Assembly (NCBI GenBank): GCA_947628685.1
Contig: CANRAT010000052.1
Span: forward strand, 1 to 9,303
Source: an uncultured Bacilli bacterium
Lineage (GTDB): Bacteria; Bacillota_I; Bacilli_A; RF39; UBA660
Reading direction: 5' to 3'
Length of the DNA: 9,303 nucleotides
The position numbers and the translations under genes are program-made. The notes below the pieces were generated by a model. The model was given only the letters and a program-made list of their open reading frames with translations. It did not search any database and had not been told where the DNA came from. Below, one piece after another: positions 1 through 5,536 of the stretch; positions within the stretch are counted from its first letter, which is position 1, and each line of letters begins with the position of its first letter.

Positions 1-192
1 TAAAATAGATAACATCTCTTTTTGAAAATCAGGATTTATTGCTTCTCCCCAACAATATAATTTTTCTATTGCTTTATTAATTCGTTGTTCAGCATCAATT
101 AAAGCTCTTGATAATTTATCATTAATATTTTCTAATTCTTTTGTTTTTTGTTCTAATTCTGTATTAGTAATTTCTACTGTAGGTACAATCAT
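1..192 (-). CDS. Hypothetical coiled-coil phage protein, partial (C-terminus outside window)
   Basis: The first 64 codons of a gene whose 3' part lies beyond the left edge. The visible protein begins MIVPTVEITNTELEQKTKEL and continues as a charged heptad-like helix (residues 10-45), then a short YCWGEAINPDFQ stretch. I chose the ATG at 192 because AGGAG ends 9 bases before it. An in-frame ATG at 201 directly abuts that AGGAG and would leave no spacing. It is the last visible gene of the minus-strand early operon and follows the 65-aa gene after 26 bases. I do not recognise a function; small coiled-coil proteins of this sort are frequent at the distal end of phage early operons. Confidence 0.7.
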   Translation of the reverse strand, partial: MIVPTVEITNTELEQKTKELENINDKLSRALIDAEQRINKAIEKLYCWGEAINPDFQKEMLSIL

Positions 193-218
193 TTTATTCA
201 TCTCCTATCTTATAACAA

Positions 219-416
219 TTATTTTCTTTTATTAAGTGCTCTTAATTCTCTTTCAATGCTTCTAATAATATCATTTAATTTATCAATTGTAATATAGGTT
301 TTAGCCATAGAAAGTACTGTTTCTTTTAGTTCTTCATTTTCTTTTCTTAAATTGCTATTTTCCATAGTTAATCTTAAATATTCTTTTTCAAAATCTATTC
401 CAACAGTTTCTTTCAT
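219..416 (-). CDS. Small coiled-coil hypothetical protein (65 aa)
   Basis: A 65-aa protein, highly charged and predicted entirely helical: residues 15-35 (RLTMENSNLRKENEELKETV) have a leucine/asparagine heptad pattern typical of a short parallel coiled coil, and it ends in a basic NKRK tail. There is no membrane segment and no catalytic motif. The start overlaps the stop of the preceding gene as ATGA (413-416). The SD bases (GAGGAATTAGGA) are the codons for the EELG end of that preceding protein, so translation is probably coupled. Function unknown; a small oligomeric accessory protein is all that can be inferred. Confidence 0.7.
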   Translation of the reverse strand: MKETVGIDFEKEYLRLTMENSNLRKENEELKETVLSMAKTYITIDKLNDIIRSIERELRALNKRK

Positions 417-814
417 AGTCCTAATTCCTCTAATGTATATTCTTTATTTAATTCCATGTTCTTGTACATTGTATCTTTTTCAAAGTATGGTAGTGGTATA
501 TCATTGTATCCTAATGACATTCTTATTCGTAAATATTCTAATACCTCATTATAATTTGTCACTTTTTTAATACATTTAACTTTATCTCTAAAAGGTCTAA
601 TAACACCACTTAAATATTTTCTTTCTTCTTCATCAAGTATTGGTTCTTTTACTTCTAAAGTTAGTTTTACTTTTTTGGCGGCAAAATTATTAACTATATT
701 TTTAAAGTCTTTGTGTGATAATGCTCCATCTAACTTTATTTCAGTGTAATTGTCTCCAACAATACTATTTTCGCTATGTACTCTAATTATTTTAACTTCT
801 TTTTCTAATTTCAT
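413..814 (-). CDS. Conserved hypothetical phage protein (133 aa)
   Basis: A 133-aa soluble protein with mixed strand/helix character. The central segment (residues 60-85: LDEEERKYLSGVIRPFRDKV, then CIKKV) resembles small proteins I have seen in accessory regions of Bacillota siphophages, where a YLxxVIxPFRxKV-like core recurs. The C-terminus ends NKEYTLEELGL, also common in such proteins. I cannot assign an activity. The start at 814 is preceded by AAGGAAGTG. The upstream membrane-protein gene ends 14 bases earlier, and the downstream gene overlaps by four bases (ATGA). The last codons GAG GAA TTA GGA double as the next gene's SD. Confidence 0.75.
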   Translation of the reverse strand: MKLEKEVKIIRVHSENSIVGDNYTEIKLDGALSHKDFKNIVNNFAAKKVKLTLEVKEPILDEEERKYLSGVIRPFRDKVKCIKKVTNYNEVLEYLRIRMSLGYNDIPLPYFEKDTMYKNMELNKEYTLEELGL

Positions 815-828
815 TTTATTTCACTTCC

Positions 829-1023
829 TTATCCTATAAATTCGTGTATTATAATTATTGCTCCTATACTTAATGTAACTAGCATTGTAATTATAAAAAT
901 ATTCACAGTTATTGTACTTATTTTTTGCAATAATGAATTTTTTGTCTTTTTGGAATCTATTTTAAAAGCAATTAATACCCAAACTATAATTAAAAATATT
1001 AATATACTAACTATCCAATCCAT
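829..1023 (-). CDS. Small membrane protein, two transmembrane helices (64 aa)
   Basis: A 64-aa hydrophobic protein with two clear membrane segments: residues 3-20 (WIVSILIFLIIVWVLIAF) and about 38-61 (VNIFIITMLVTLSIGAIIII). They are joined by a basic loop (KIDSKKTKNSLLQK) that should face the cytoplasm, giving an N-out/C-out hairpin. There is no signal-peptide cleavage site, and no lysis gene is nearby, so a holin role is only a remote possibility. The gene starts inside the last codons of the EcoRI-type methyltransferase (17-base overlap), with SD GAGG five bases before ATG. That junction sequence is repeated at 1517-1538. Function unknown. Confidence 0.7.
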   Translation of the reverse strand: MDWIVSILIFLIIVWVLIAFKIDSKKTKNSLLQKISTITVNIFIITMLVTLSIGAIIIIHEFIG

Positions 1024-1519
1024 TTTTACCTCTTTCTAATATCTCATTTTCTCCCCATGTATCTTTAATAGTTGAAATCCAACCACAATGAACTGCTTTA
1101 ATGCTTCCATCTGGTCTATAAAATTTTTGAGCATCCCAGCCTTTGTATAACTTAACTCCAAAATTAACTTTTTCTTTAGAAATACTATATCTTAATACAT
1201 CACTTACTATAATAATAAAGTCTATTTTACATTTAACTAAATGTCTTATGAATTCTCTAACCTGACTAAATGGTGGATTTGTTATAACTAAATCATAATT
1301 TTTATAATTTATATTACGCCATTCTTTATCATCACACTTAACATCATAATAGCAATCCTTTAAGTATTTATAAATGTTGCTATTTTTGTTATCACACGGA
1401 CATATTATTTTCTTACCTCTTAAATCATATTTATGTAACTCTCTAACTACGTCTTTATACATTGTAAAGAAATCATCATCTAATATTTTTCTTTTGCAAG
1501 TTTTAATTTGTTGAGGCAT
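1007..1519 (-). CDS. EcoRI-family adenine-specific DNA methyltransferase, short form (170 aa)
   Basis: Probably an S-adenosylmethionine-dependent N6-adenine DNA methyltransferase of the M.EcoRI-like family. Visible hallmarks: LDDDFFTMYKDVVRELHKY (13-31), matching the family's DEFYT...KELxHY opening; KKIICPCDNKNSN (36-48), the CNCDD-like cofactor region; DLVITNPPFSQVREF (76-90), with catalytic motif NPPF at 81-84; and GWDAQKFYRPDGSIKAVHCGW (127-147). Family members usually exceed about 250 residues. This one stops at 170, right after the GW segment, so the usual C-terminal part is absent. The start at 1519 overlaps the previous gene by 17 bases, with SD GAGGT. No restriction endonuclease gene is adjacent, so it is probably a solitary anti-restriction or regulatory enzyme. 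The assignment is good; activity of the short form is uncertain. Confidence 0.8.
   Translation of the reverse strand: MPQQIKTCKRKILDDDFFTMYKDVVRELHKYDLRGKKIICPCDNKNSNIYKYLKDCYYDVKCDDKEWRNINYKNYDLVITNPPFSQVREFIRHLVKCKIDFIIIVSDVLRYSISKEKVNFGVKLYKGWDAQKFYRPDGSIKAVHCGWISTIKDTWGENEILERGKNGLDS
1021..1042 (-). repeat. 22-bp direct repeat, copy 1 (downstream junction of EcoRI-type MTase)
   Basis: Identical over 22 bases to 1517-1538. Read on the minus strand it starts with ATATTAGAAAGAGGT, carries the SD GAGGT and ends in the ATG of the 64-aa membrane protein. It also encodes ILERGKN near the end of the methyltransferase. Confidence 0.85.
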
Positions 1520-1841
1520 TTTTACCTCTTTCTAATATTTCTAATAATTTTGCAATATTTTCTTCATCAAGTATATCTTCGTATGCTCTTACAAATTGAT
1601 GTGTCTTAACTTGTTTGTTTACTTCTTCATAAGACTTATAATCATCTATAAATTCTATTGCTTCATTGATAATCTTGTCTTTTTCTTCTAATTGCTTTTC
1701 TAAATCATTTAATTGTTTTTTTATTAAAGTGATTATTGCTTTAAATTTATTGCTTTCTATTTCATAAAAATTAATTTCCCCATTTGTTGATTGTGGTATC
1801 TGTAATAATTCATTTAAAATTTTGATTATTTCTTCATTCAT
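1503..1841 (-). CDS. Coiled-coil hypothetical protein (112 aa)
   Basis: A 112-aa acidic helical protein. Residues 34-68 (KAIITLIKKQLNDLEKQLEE and following) form a clear heptad coiled coil, followed by an acidic helical C-terminal half. No known domain is recognised. I place the start at 1841 (MNEEIIKIL): GGAG lies 8 bases upstream and the ATG overlaps the previous stop as ATGA. A longer reading from ATG 1865 adds eight residues but has no SD. The C-terminal ILERGKN is read from the same repeated DNA (1517-1538) that carries the next gene's SD. Function unknown. Confidence 0.7.
   Translation of the reverse strand: MNEEIIKILNELLQIPQSTNGEINFYEIESNKFKAIITLIKKQLNDLEKQLEEKDKIINEAIEFIDDYKSYEEVNKQVKTHQFVRAYEDILDEENIAKLLEILERGKNASTN
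1517..1538 (-). repeat. 22-bp direct repeat, copy 2 (upstream junction of EcoRI-type MTase)
   Basis: Second copy of the junction repeat, 496 bases from the first. It encodes ILERGKN near the end of the 112-aa protein, carries the methyltransferase SD and ends with its ATG. The methyltransferase gene is therefore bracketed exactly, from start codon to the next start codon. Confidence 0.85.
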
Positions 1842-2077
1842 TCTATCAACTCCAAATCTTTGCATTTGTTATATATTGCTTGTAATTCCATAAATGTAAG
1901 TTCTGTTTTTTCTTCTATTTTAGTCATATCATTAATGAAAAAATATTTCATAACTGTTTTATATGTTAAATTAAATCTAATTACAGTTTGCATAAAAATA
2001 TCAGCATATACAACAAATTGGTTATTTTTAATTCTTTCTGAATATCCTAAATCTTCCAATGTAATATCTTTATTCAT
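1838..2077 (-). CDS. Hypothetical phage protein with TLEDLGY N-terminus (79 aa)
   Basis: A 79-aa mostly helical protein beginning MNKDITLEDLGYSERIKNN. Small Bacillota phage proteins often carry a TLEDLGY-like segment near one end, and here the 133-aa protein at 413-814 ends with the similar TLEELGL. The remainder (FMQTVIRFNLTYKTVMKYFF, then TELTFMELQAIYNKCKDLEL) has no recognised domain. Its ATG overlaps the preceding stop by one base (TAATG), and the SD is weak (a GAAG-type stretch), so it probably relies on termination-reinitiation. Its last codons TTG GAG supply the SD for the next gene. Function unknown. Confidence 0.7.
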   Translation of the reverse strand: MNKDITLEDLGYSERIKNNQFVVYADIFMQTVIRFNLTYKTVMKYFFINDMTKIEEKTELTFMELQAIYNKCKDLELIE

Positions 2078-2274
2078 TATTCTTCACTATCCTTATTTGC
2101 ATGTACAATTTCAATATAATCAATGCTTGATTTTGGAATTATATATTTACCTTTCATAATATTTGCATTATTATCATTCATAGCATTGAATATATTATCT
2201 AAAAATATATAATTTTCTTCAACTTCAATAATTTTTCCATCTACCAGATGGATTAACAATTTATCTTTATTCAT
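2077..2274 (-). CDS. Hypothetical small beta-rich protein (65 aa)
   Basis: A 65-aa acidic protein. The pattern LLIHLVDGKIIEVEENYIF (residues 6-24), followed by MKGKYIIPKSSIDYIEIV (40-57), suggests two pairs of beta strands with a DG turn, as in many small phage proteins that read strand-DG-strand...IxYIE. It has no catalytic motif or membrane segment. The start at 2274 has GGAG nine bases upstream, inside the codons of the overlapping 43-aa membrane gene (8-base overlap). The first four residues MNKD match those of the next gene, at 2077. Function unknown. Confidence 0.65.
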   Translation of the reverse strand: MNKDKLLIHLVDGKIIEVEENYIFLDNIFNAMNDNNANIMKGKYIIPKSSIDYIEIVHANKDSEE

Positions 2275-2398
2275 TATTTATCACTCCATCTACTTCTTTT
2301 AAACTTCCAGCATAATACCCAAATGCAAATCCCCATGATGCAAATAGCATTATTATAATTATTAGTTCTATTAAATTTATTTTTATATTCTTATTCAT
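2267..2398 (-). CDS. Single-pass small membrane protein (43 aa)
   Basis: A 43-aa gene: an ATG at 2398 with GGAG eight bases before it, stopping with TAA at 2267-2269. The peptide opens MNKNIKINLIEL, runs through a hydrophobic segment at residues 9-31 (LIELIIIIMLFASWGFAFGY), and closes with a short acidic tail (GSLKEVDGVINNE). The basic N-terminus suggests N-in topology. It overlaps the following 65-aa gene by eight bases and sits 11 bases after the methyltransferase gene, filling what would otherwise be a 135-base gap. Its position, SD and coherent membrane profile support a real gene; its role is unknown. Confidence 0.7.
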   Translation of the reverse strand: MNKNIKINLIELIIIIMLFASWGFAFGYYAGSLKEVDGVINNE

Positions 2399-2409
2399 AA
2401 TTGATACTC

Positions 2410-3225
2410 CTAATCAATCATCTCATCAAATATCGTTTGTTGTACTTTTATATTAGTTAACATTTTTTCTTTAGCTAATTTACAAAAATCTTTTTTTATC
2501 TCAAAACCATAGCAATTTCTATTCAGTTCTGCACAAGCCCTTAACGTACTTCCACTCCCTGCAACTGGATCTATAACTACATCTCCCTCATCTGTAAATA
2601 TCTCTATTAATTGTTTTAGTAAATTCACTGGTTTTTGTGTTGGATGTATTTTAGGTATATCTTTACTATCTCTTTTCCATTCAAACCAATTAAATATCAT
2701 CTTATTATTTCCAAATTCATCTTTATTGTTAAATTTAGGTAATCTATCTCTATAAAGTACCACTGCATATTCTGTTGCTCCTACAATTTTCATATTTGCT
2801 TTTAATACTTGACTTGAATAATTTTTAATAAATATTAATGGATAACTTTTCATAAGTCCGTGCTTTTTACCTTGCTCTATAACCATTGGTATTTGTTCAA
2901 AAGCGCAAAATATAATCATTGCAGGAGAACAACTTTTCTCCCCTTTTTGATTTTTAGGTTCTTTCTTTAGATATCTAGTACAGAAATCAAAGAAATTGTT
3001 TATCTTAAAATCATTGTCAGTATCAAAAAAACTTTTTCCTGCTAATTCACTTTCACCATTTTTATTGTTTCCATCTACGTACCACATTGGATTGCTAGCA
3101 TAAGCATTATTCCCTAAATTATAAGGTATATCTGCTATGATTAATTGAGCATGTTGTATGCCGTATCTTTTAGCATTTTCAAAGTGGTCATTAAACAGTT
3201 CAATTTTTACTTTTTGGTTATTCAT
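2410..3225 (-). CDS. Solitary N6-adenine/N4-cytosine DNA methyltransferase (271 aa)
   Basis: A class-beta amino-methyltransferase (N6_N4_Mtase type), which transfers a methyl group from S-adenosylmethionine to an exocyclic amino group in DNA. The motif order is diagnostic: catalytic motif IV comes first as ADIPYNLG (31-38), then HPTQKP (194-199), then the cofactor loop DPVAGSGS (219-226) followed by CYGFEIKKDF (238-247). Motif IV is DIPY rather than the common DPPY; I recall the ADIPYN form in Bacillota phage relatives. The length is usual for a stand-alone enzyme. SD GAGG lies six bases before the ATG, inside the overlapping 48-aa gene. No endonuclease gene is nearby, so it probably protects phage DNA from host restriction. 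Target sequence and base (A or C) cannot be read from the sequence. Confidence 0.9.
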   Translation of the reverse strand: MNNQKVKIELFNDHFENAKRYGIQHAQLIIADIPYNLGNNAYASNPMWYVDGNNKNGESELAGKSFFDTDNDFKINNFFDFCTRYLKKEPKNQKGEKSCSPAMIIFCAFEQIPMVIEQGKKHGLMKSYPLIFIKNYSSQVLKANMKIVGATEYAVVLYRDRLPKFNNKDEFGNNKMIFNWFEWKRDSKDIPKIHPTQKPVNLLKQLIEIFTDEGDVVIDPVAGSGSTLRACAELNRNCYGFEIKKDFCKLAKEKMLTNIKVQQTIFDEMID

Positions 3226-3364
3226 ACTCTACCTCTTTTACTAACTTTATTAAATCTTTATACACTCTAGTCTTTTTTACATAAGTAATTTTACCTTTTT
3301 GTTTGTCTTCCATATCTTGTTTAATTAATAATTCAGTTAGTTTCTCTATTATGTAATCCTTCAT
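3218..3364 (-). CDS. Small basic hypothetical protein (48 aa)
   Basis: A 48-aa gene filling an apparent gap between longer genes: ATG at 3364, SD GAGGG five bases upstream, stop TAA at 3218-3220. The peptide MKDYIIEKLTELLIKQDMED, then KQKGKITYVKKTRVYKDL, then IKLVKEVEYE is charged and helical, with a basic middle. It overlaps the preceding gene by 32 bases in another frame and the methyltransferase by 8. Its codons AAA GAG GTA GAG provide the methyltransferase SD, so it may serve partly as a coupling gene. No family recognised. Confidence 0.65.
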   Translation of the reverse strand: MKDYIIEKLTELLIKQDMEDKQKGKITYVKKTRVYKDLIKLVKEVEYE

Positions 3365-3548
3365 CTTTTCCCTCATACTTTATTAAGCGATTATTTCTAA
3401 TAAAACGGTTTATATTTTCTTTTCCTTTAACTTCAACGACATATGTCATTATTTTATAAACTTGACTATATCTTTTTGTACAAAGATAATAATTATCTCC
3501 TTTTTTCTTTGGATAATAAATCATTCCATATTTATCTATTAGTTTCAT
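3333..3548 (-). CDS. Hypothetical basic protein (71 aa)
   Basis: A 71-aa basic protein: MKLIDKYGMIYYPKKKGDNY, then YLCTKRYSQVYKIMTYVVEV, then KGKENINRFIRNNRLIKYEG. The first half is tyrosine-rich and strand-like, the second helical. No domain is recognised; the many Lys/Arg residues would suit nucleic-acid contact, but that is only inference. The start overlaps the preceding stop as ATGA (3545-3548) with little SD, so translational coupling is likely. Its final codons overlap the 48-aa gene by 32 bases, including that gene's GAGGG SD. Confidence 0.65.
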   Translation of the reverse strand: MKLIDKYGMIYYPKKKGDNYYLCTKRYSQVYKIMTYVVEVKGKENINRFIRNNRLIKYEGKDEGLHNRETN

Positions 3549-3982
3549 TCTGATACTATCTTTCTAGGTCTACCAGGTTTTCTCTTTATAGTCGTTTCTT
3601 CTAATAGAGATTTAATATCATTTTCTGTTAAAATACGATTTTTATATTCGGTATTTAATTTTTTTACGGTTTTATATATCTCATTTGCTAAAAATTTTCT
3701 TGTTTCCGTTCCTGGTAATTTTGATTTATGAGTTTGATAAGTGTTTTCTATTTCATATTCATTATTTAATGTCCTTCTCTTTTTTCTTAAATCATGAATA
3801 TTTTTAATTATCTTTATACTAGCTATATCGCTTAACTCATTATTTTCTATTAAATGATAATAGTCACTCAATTCAAAATCTACGTTTTGCAATTCTGTAG
3901 ATTGAGTTTTAATCATTTCATCAATTTCATCTAAAATTTGAATTACATTTTTGATTTTTTCAACTAATATCTCATCTCTCAT
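3545..3982 (-). CDS. Helical phage protein with C-terminal AT-hook-like motif (145 aa)
   Basis: A 145-aa almost entirely helical protein. Residues 1-85 look like a long antiparallel helical pair (MRDEILVEKIKNVIQILDEI ... IHDLRKKRRTLNNEYEIENT), a pattern I have seen in replication-region proteins of Bacillota phages. The C-terminus carries KRKPGRPRK (about 133-141), whose GRP core flanked by basic residues matches an AT-hook, a minor-groove AT-tract binder well suited to this AT-rich DNA. The start at 3982 has SD GAGG seven bases upstream, within the RusA gene, with an 11-base overlap. Lying directly after the recombination block, it may be a DNA-binding accessory; no enzymatic role can be assigned. 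Confidence 0.7.
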   Translation of the reverse strand: MRDEILVEKIKNVIQILDEIDEMIKTQSTELQNVDFELSDYYHLIENNELSDIASIKIIKNIHDLRKKRRTLNNEYEIENTYQTHKSKLPGTETRKFLANEIYKTVKKLNTEYKNRILTENDIKSLLEETTIKRKPGRPRKIVSE

Positions 3983-4334
3983 CTTTTACCTCTTCTATAT
4001 CCAATATAACCTTAGTTGTTTCTCCATAAACAAAAGCGTCTGTAAAAGCTATTACGTACTTTCTATTATCATCTTTTAATTTTCCAAATTTAACCATAGC
4101 ATCTAATATAAATTTTTTTGCAAATGCAACATTATCTAAATCTCTTTTTTTAGTACCCTCTACCCAAGTAAAGTTTATTTTAATAGGATTATTCCATTTT
4201 GGCATTTTCATTAAATATAGTCCTATTTCTTGCTCATAACTAGCTTTATAATTATTAGCTTTGTATTTGTTTCTTCTACACTCATTTACATAGTCATTCA
4301 AACTTGGTAGTTTTATCGGTATTTCAAATCTCAT
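3972..4334 (-). CDS. rusA: RusA-like Holliday junction resolvase (120 aa)
   Basis: RusA-family endonuclease, which cuts four-way DNA junctions as a dimer, finishing recombination intermediates and clearing branches before packaging. At 120 aa it matches the length of E. coli RusA. Visible hallmarks: the N-terminal IPIKLPSLNDYVNECRRNKY (5-24), matching the P.(S/T).N.Y pattern; and the catalytic KKRDLDNVAFAKKFILDAM (62-80), with the metal-binding aspartates at 65, 67 and probably 78, followed by GKLKDDNRKYV (84-94), matching the family's GVxxDDxxV stretch. The start at 4334 follows GGAGG in the end of the NinB-like gene (11-base overlap). It sits at the end of the recombination block, where phage resolvases are usually found. 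Confidence 0.9.
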   Translation of the reverse strand: MRFEIPIKLPSLNDYVNECRRNKYKANNYKASYEQEIGLYLMKMPKWNNPIKINFTWVEGTKKRDLDNVAFAKKFILDAMVKFGKLKDDNRKYVIAFTDAFVYGETTKVILDIEEVKDER

Positions 4335-4776
4335 ATAATGCTTCCTCCCTCTTTATTTCTTCTGGACTTCTTGTGTCTATTCCTACATTTTTACATTCTT
4401 GCATTAAACCATCAAGTAATATTGCAAATTCACTCGTATTAAGTTCGTGGCTAGGAGTGAATACGTGATATACTGTATACTCCTTGCCATTTCTGATTAT
4501 CTTTGATTTCTTCTCGTAATATTCAATACCTCTAATTTCTTCACAACCTGGAGCTAATATTTCATATCTTTTTGAATAGTTTTTTAACATTTCAAAGTGT
4601 AACTCTTCAATACCTATCTTTAAGACTAAAGATAACTCACTCAATAACTTCCAATATCTTGAATTTTGTTTATTATTTCTTTTTTCTTTGTACTCAGTTA
4701 TTTCAAATACTTTTTCTTTGTCTTGCTCATAAAGATAATCTATTAACTTTTTAGGTGTGCCCCTATACTTACTCAT
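4324..4776 (-). CDS. ninB: NinB/Orf-like recombination mediator (150 aa)
   Basis: Resembles the NinB (lambda Orf) family, a dimeric protein that binds single-stranded DNA and SSB and takes the place of host RecFOR in loading the recombination machinery. Lambda Orf is 146 aa, close to this 150. Signature segments: KRNNKQNSRYWKLLSEL (32-48), matching the family's conserved QN..YW core, and SEFAILLDGLMQECKNVGID (115-134), matching the usual T.eF..ll..i.e.a...Gi. The protein is otherwise a mixed fold with a beta-rich centre (EYYEKKSKIIRNGKEYTVYH, 85-104). The start at 4776 follows GGAGTAGG three bases after the ssb stop. Placement between SSB and RusA fits. Sequence similarity to lambda Orf is limited, so the function is inferred from family pattern and context. 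Confidence 0.75.
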   Translation of the reverse strand: MSKYRGTPKKLIDYLYEQDKEKVFEITEYKEKRNNKQNSRYWKLLSELSLVLKIGIEELHFEMLKNYSKRYEILAPGCEEIRGIEYYEKKSKIIRNGKEYTVYHVFTPSHELNTSEFAILLDGLMQECKNVGIDTRSPEEIKREEALYEI

Positions 4777-4779
4777 AGC

Positions 4780-5202
4780 CTACTCCAAGAAATTATCATC
4801 TATTGATATTTGCTCTCCAAATTCTGCAAATGCATCGGTCTGTGGTTGCTCTTCTACCTTTGTTGGTTCAACAGATTGTTCTTTCTTTTTCTGTTCTAAA
4901 AACTCGATATTTTCAACAATTACTTCTGTTACATATCTCCTGTTATTGTCTTTATCAGTGTAATCACGTGTTTGAATTCTACCAACTATTCCTAGCTTGT
5001 CCCCTTTTTCTACATACTGAGCTAGTAATTCAGCTGTCTTTCTATATGCTACACAGTTTATAAAATCACTACTATAATTTCCATCTTTATCTTTAAAATC
5101 TCTATTAACTGCTATTGTAAATTGGGTTACTGCTACATTACTTGTTGTATACCTTAATTCAATAGTTTTTGTAGTTCTTCCTGTAAGTATTACTTTATTC
5201 AT
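4780..5202 (-). CDS. ssb: Phage single-stranded DNA-binding protein (140 aa)
   Basis: An SSB-type OB-fold protein that coats single-stranded DNA during replication and recombination. Residues 1-104 are the OB domain with textbook segments: MNKVILTGR (1-9), RYTTSNVAVTQFTIAVNR (17-34), SDFINCVAYRKTAELLAQYV (45-64), KGDKLGIVGRIQTRDY (66-81) and RRYVTEVIVENIEFL (88-102). A short acidic tail follows (105-140). The start is the ATG at 5202: AAGGAG lies seven bases upstream. A TTG at 5220 would add MVRRSQ and place the SD inside the gene. The tail ends SIDDNFLE instead of the usual DDxPF tip, an oddity described under findings. It overlaps the preceding gene by eight bases. Confidence 0.95.
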   Translation of the reverse strand: MNKVILTGRTTKTIELRYTTSNVAVTQFTIAVNRDFKDKDGNYSSDFINCVAYRKTAELLAQYVEKGDKLGIVGRIQTRDYTDKDNNRRYVTEVIVENIEFLEQKKKEQSVEPTKVEEQPQTDAFAEFGEQISIDDNFLE

Positions 5203-5536
5203 TTGTGATCTCCTTACCAAATTCGATTAAATCATTTGCTATTTTTAGAAGTTCTAAACCAAGTTTAATTAAATCTTTTTTATTTTTTTCCATTTTTTTC
5301 GTTTGCATGACAATTGATATAAAATCCAATTTTCTAACAATTCTTGAAGTCCTATCAATATATTTCCAATCTATTGACTTGTCATCTTCAAATAAACTTT
5401 TTAACATTTTATCTACTTTTTTTTCTGATTCTTCAAAGCCATTGATTGCATTTGATATAAATTTATCAATATCTCCATCAACATAGTTTTCTATTACACA
5501 AATTTCCCTCATCTTTTTGTTTAATTCATCTAACAT
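5195..5536 (-). CDS. Helical hypothetical protein between nuclease and SSB (113 aa)
   Basis: A 113-aa, probably all-helical protein with many charged residues and no membrane segment: MLDELNKKMREICVIENYVD opens it, a helix covers FISNAINGFEESEKKVDKML, and KNKKDLIKLGLELLKIANDL leads to an EFGKEITNE end. I do not recognise a family. Its start overlaps the nuclease stop by seven bases, with AGGAAT just upstream. Its last codons AAG GAG ATC form the ssb SD. The location inside a dedicated recombination block suggests a partner of the nuclease, annealing protein or SSB, but the sequence itself does not show this. Confidence 0.7.
   Translation of the reverse strand: MLDELNKKMREICVIENYVDGDIDKFISNAINGFEESEKKVDKMLKSLFEDDKSIDWKYIDRTSRIVRKLDFISIVMQTKKMEKNKKDLIKLGLELLKIANDLIEFGKEITNE
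5210..5215 (-). promoter_or_regulatory. ssb: Ribosome binding site that fixes the ssb start
   Basis: Read on the minus strand this is AAGGAG, seven bases before the ATG at 5202. It lies within the in-frame extension that would start at TTG 5220, which rules against that longer start and gives an SSB beginning MNKVILTGR. Confidence 0.85.

Noticed and set aside
352..570. Plus-strand open frame of 72 aa, hydrophobic, over 219-814 genes
   Set aside because: No SD, antisense to two well-supported overlapping genes; its Leu/Ile/Phe/Ser-rich composition is what the reverse of lysine/glutamate-rich AT-rich coding DNA gives.
1860..2159. Plus-strand open frame of 99 aa
   Set aside because: Antisense shadow of the 79-aa and 65-aa genes; no SD and no recognisable domain.
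4572..5063. Three plus-strand open frames (4572-4754, 4757-4963, 4803-5063)
   Set aside because: They lie opposite the NinB-like gene and ssb, overlap each other in different frames, and have no SD.
5203..5220. Longer start (TTG 5220) for ssb
   Set aside because: It would contain the AAGGAG that serves ATG 5202, and SSB homologues begin M(N/M)xVxLxGR.
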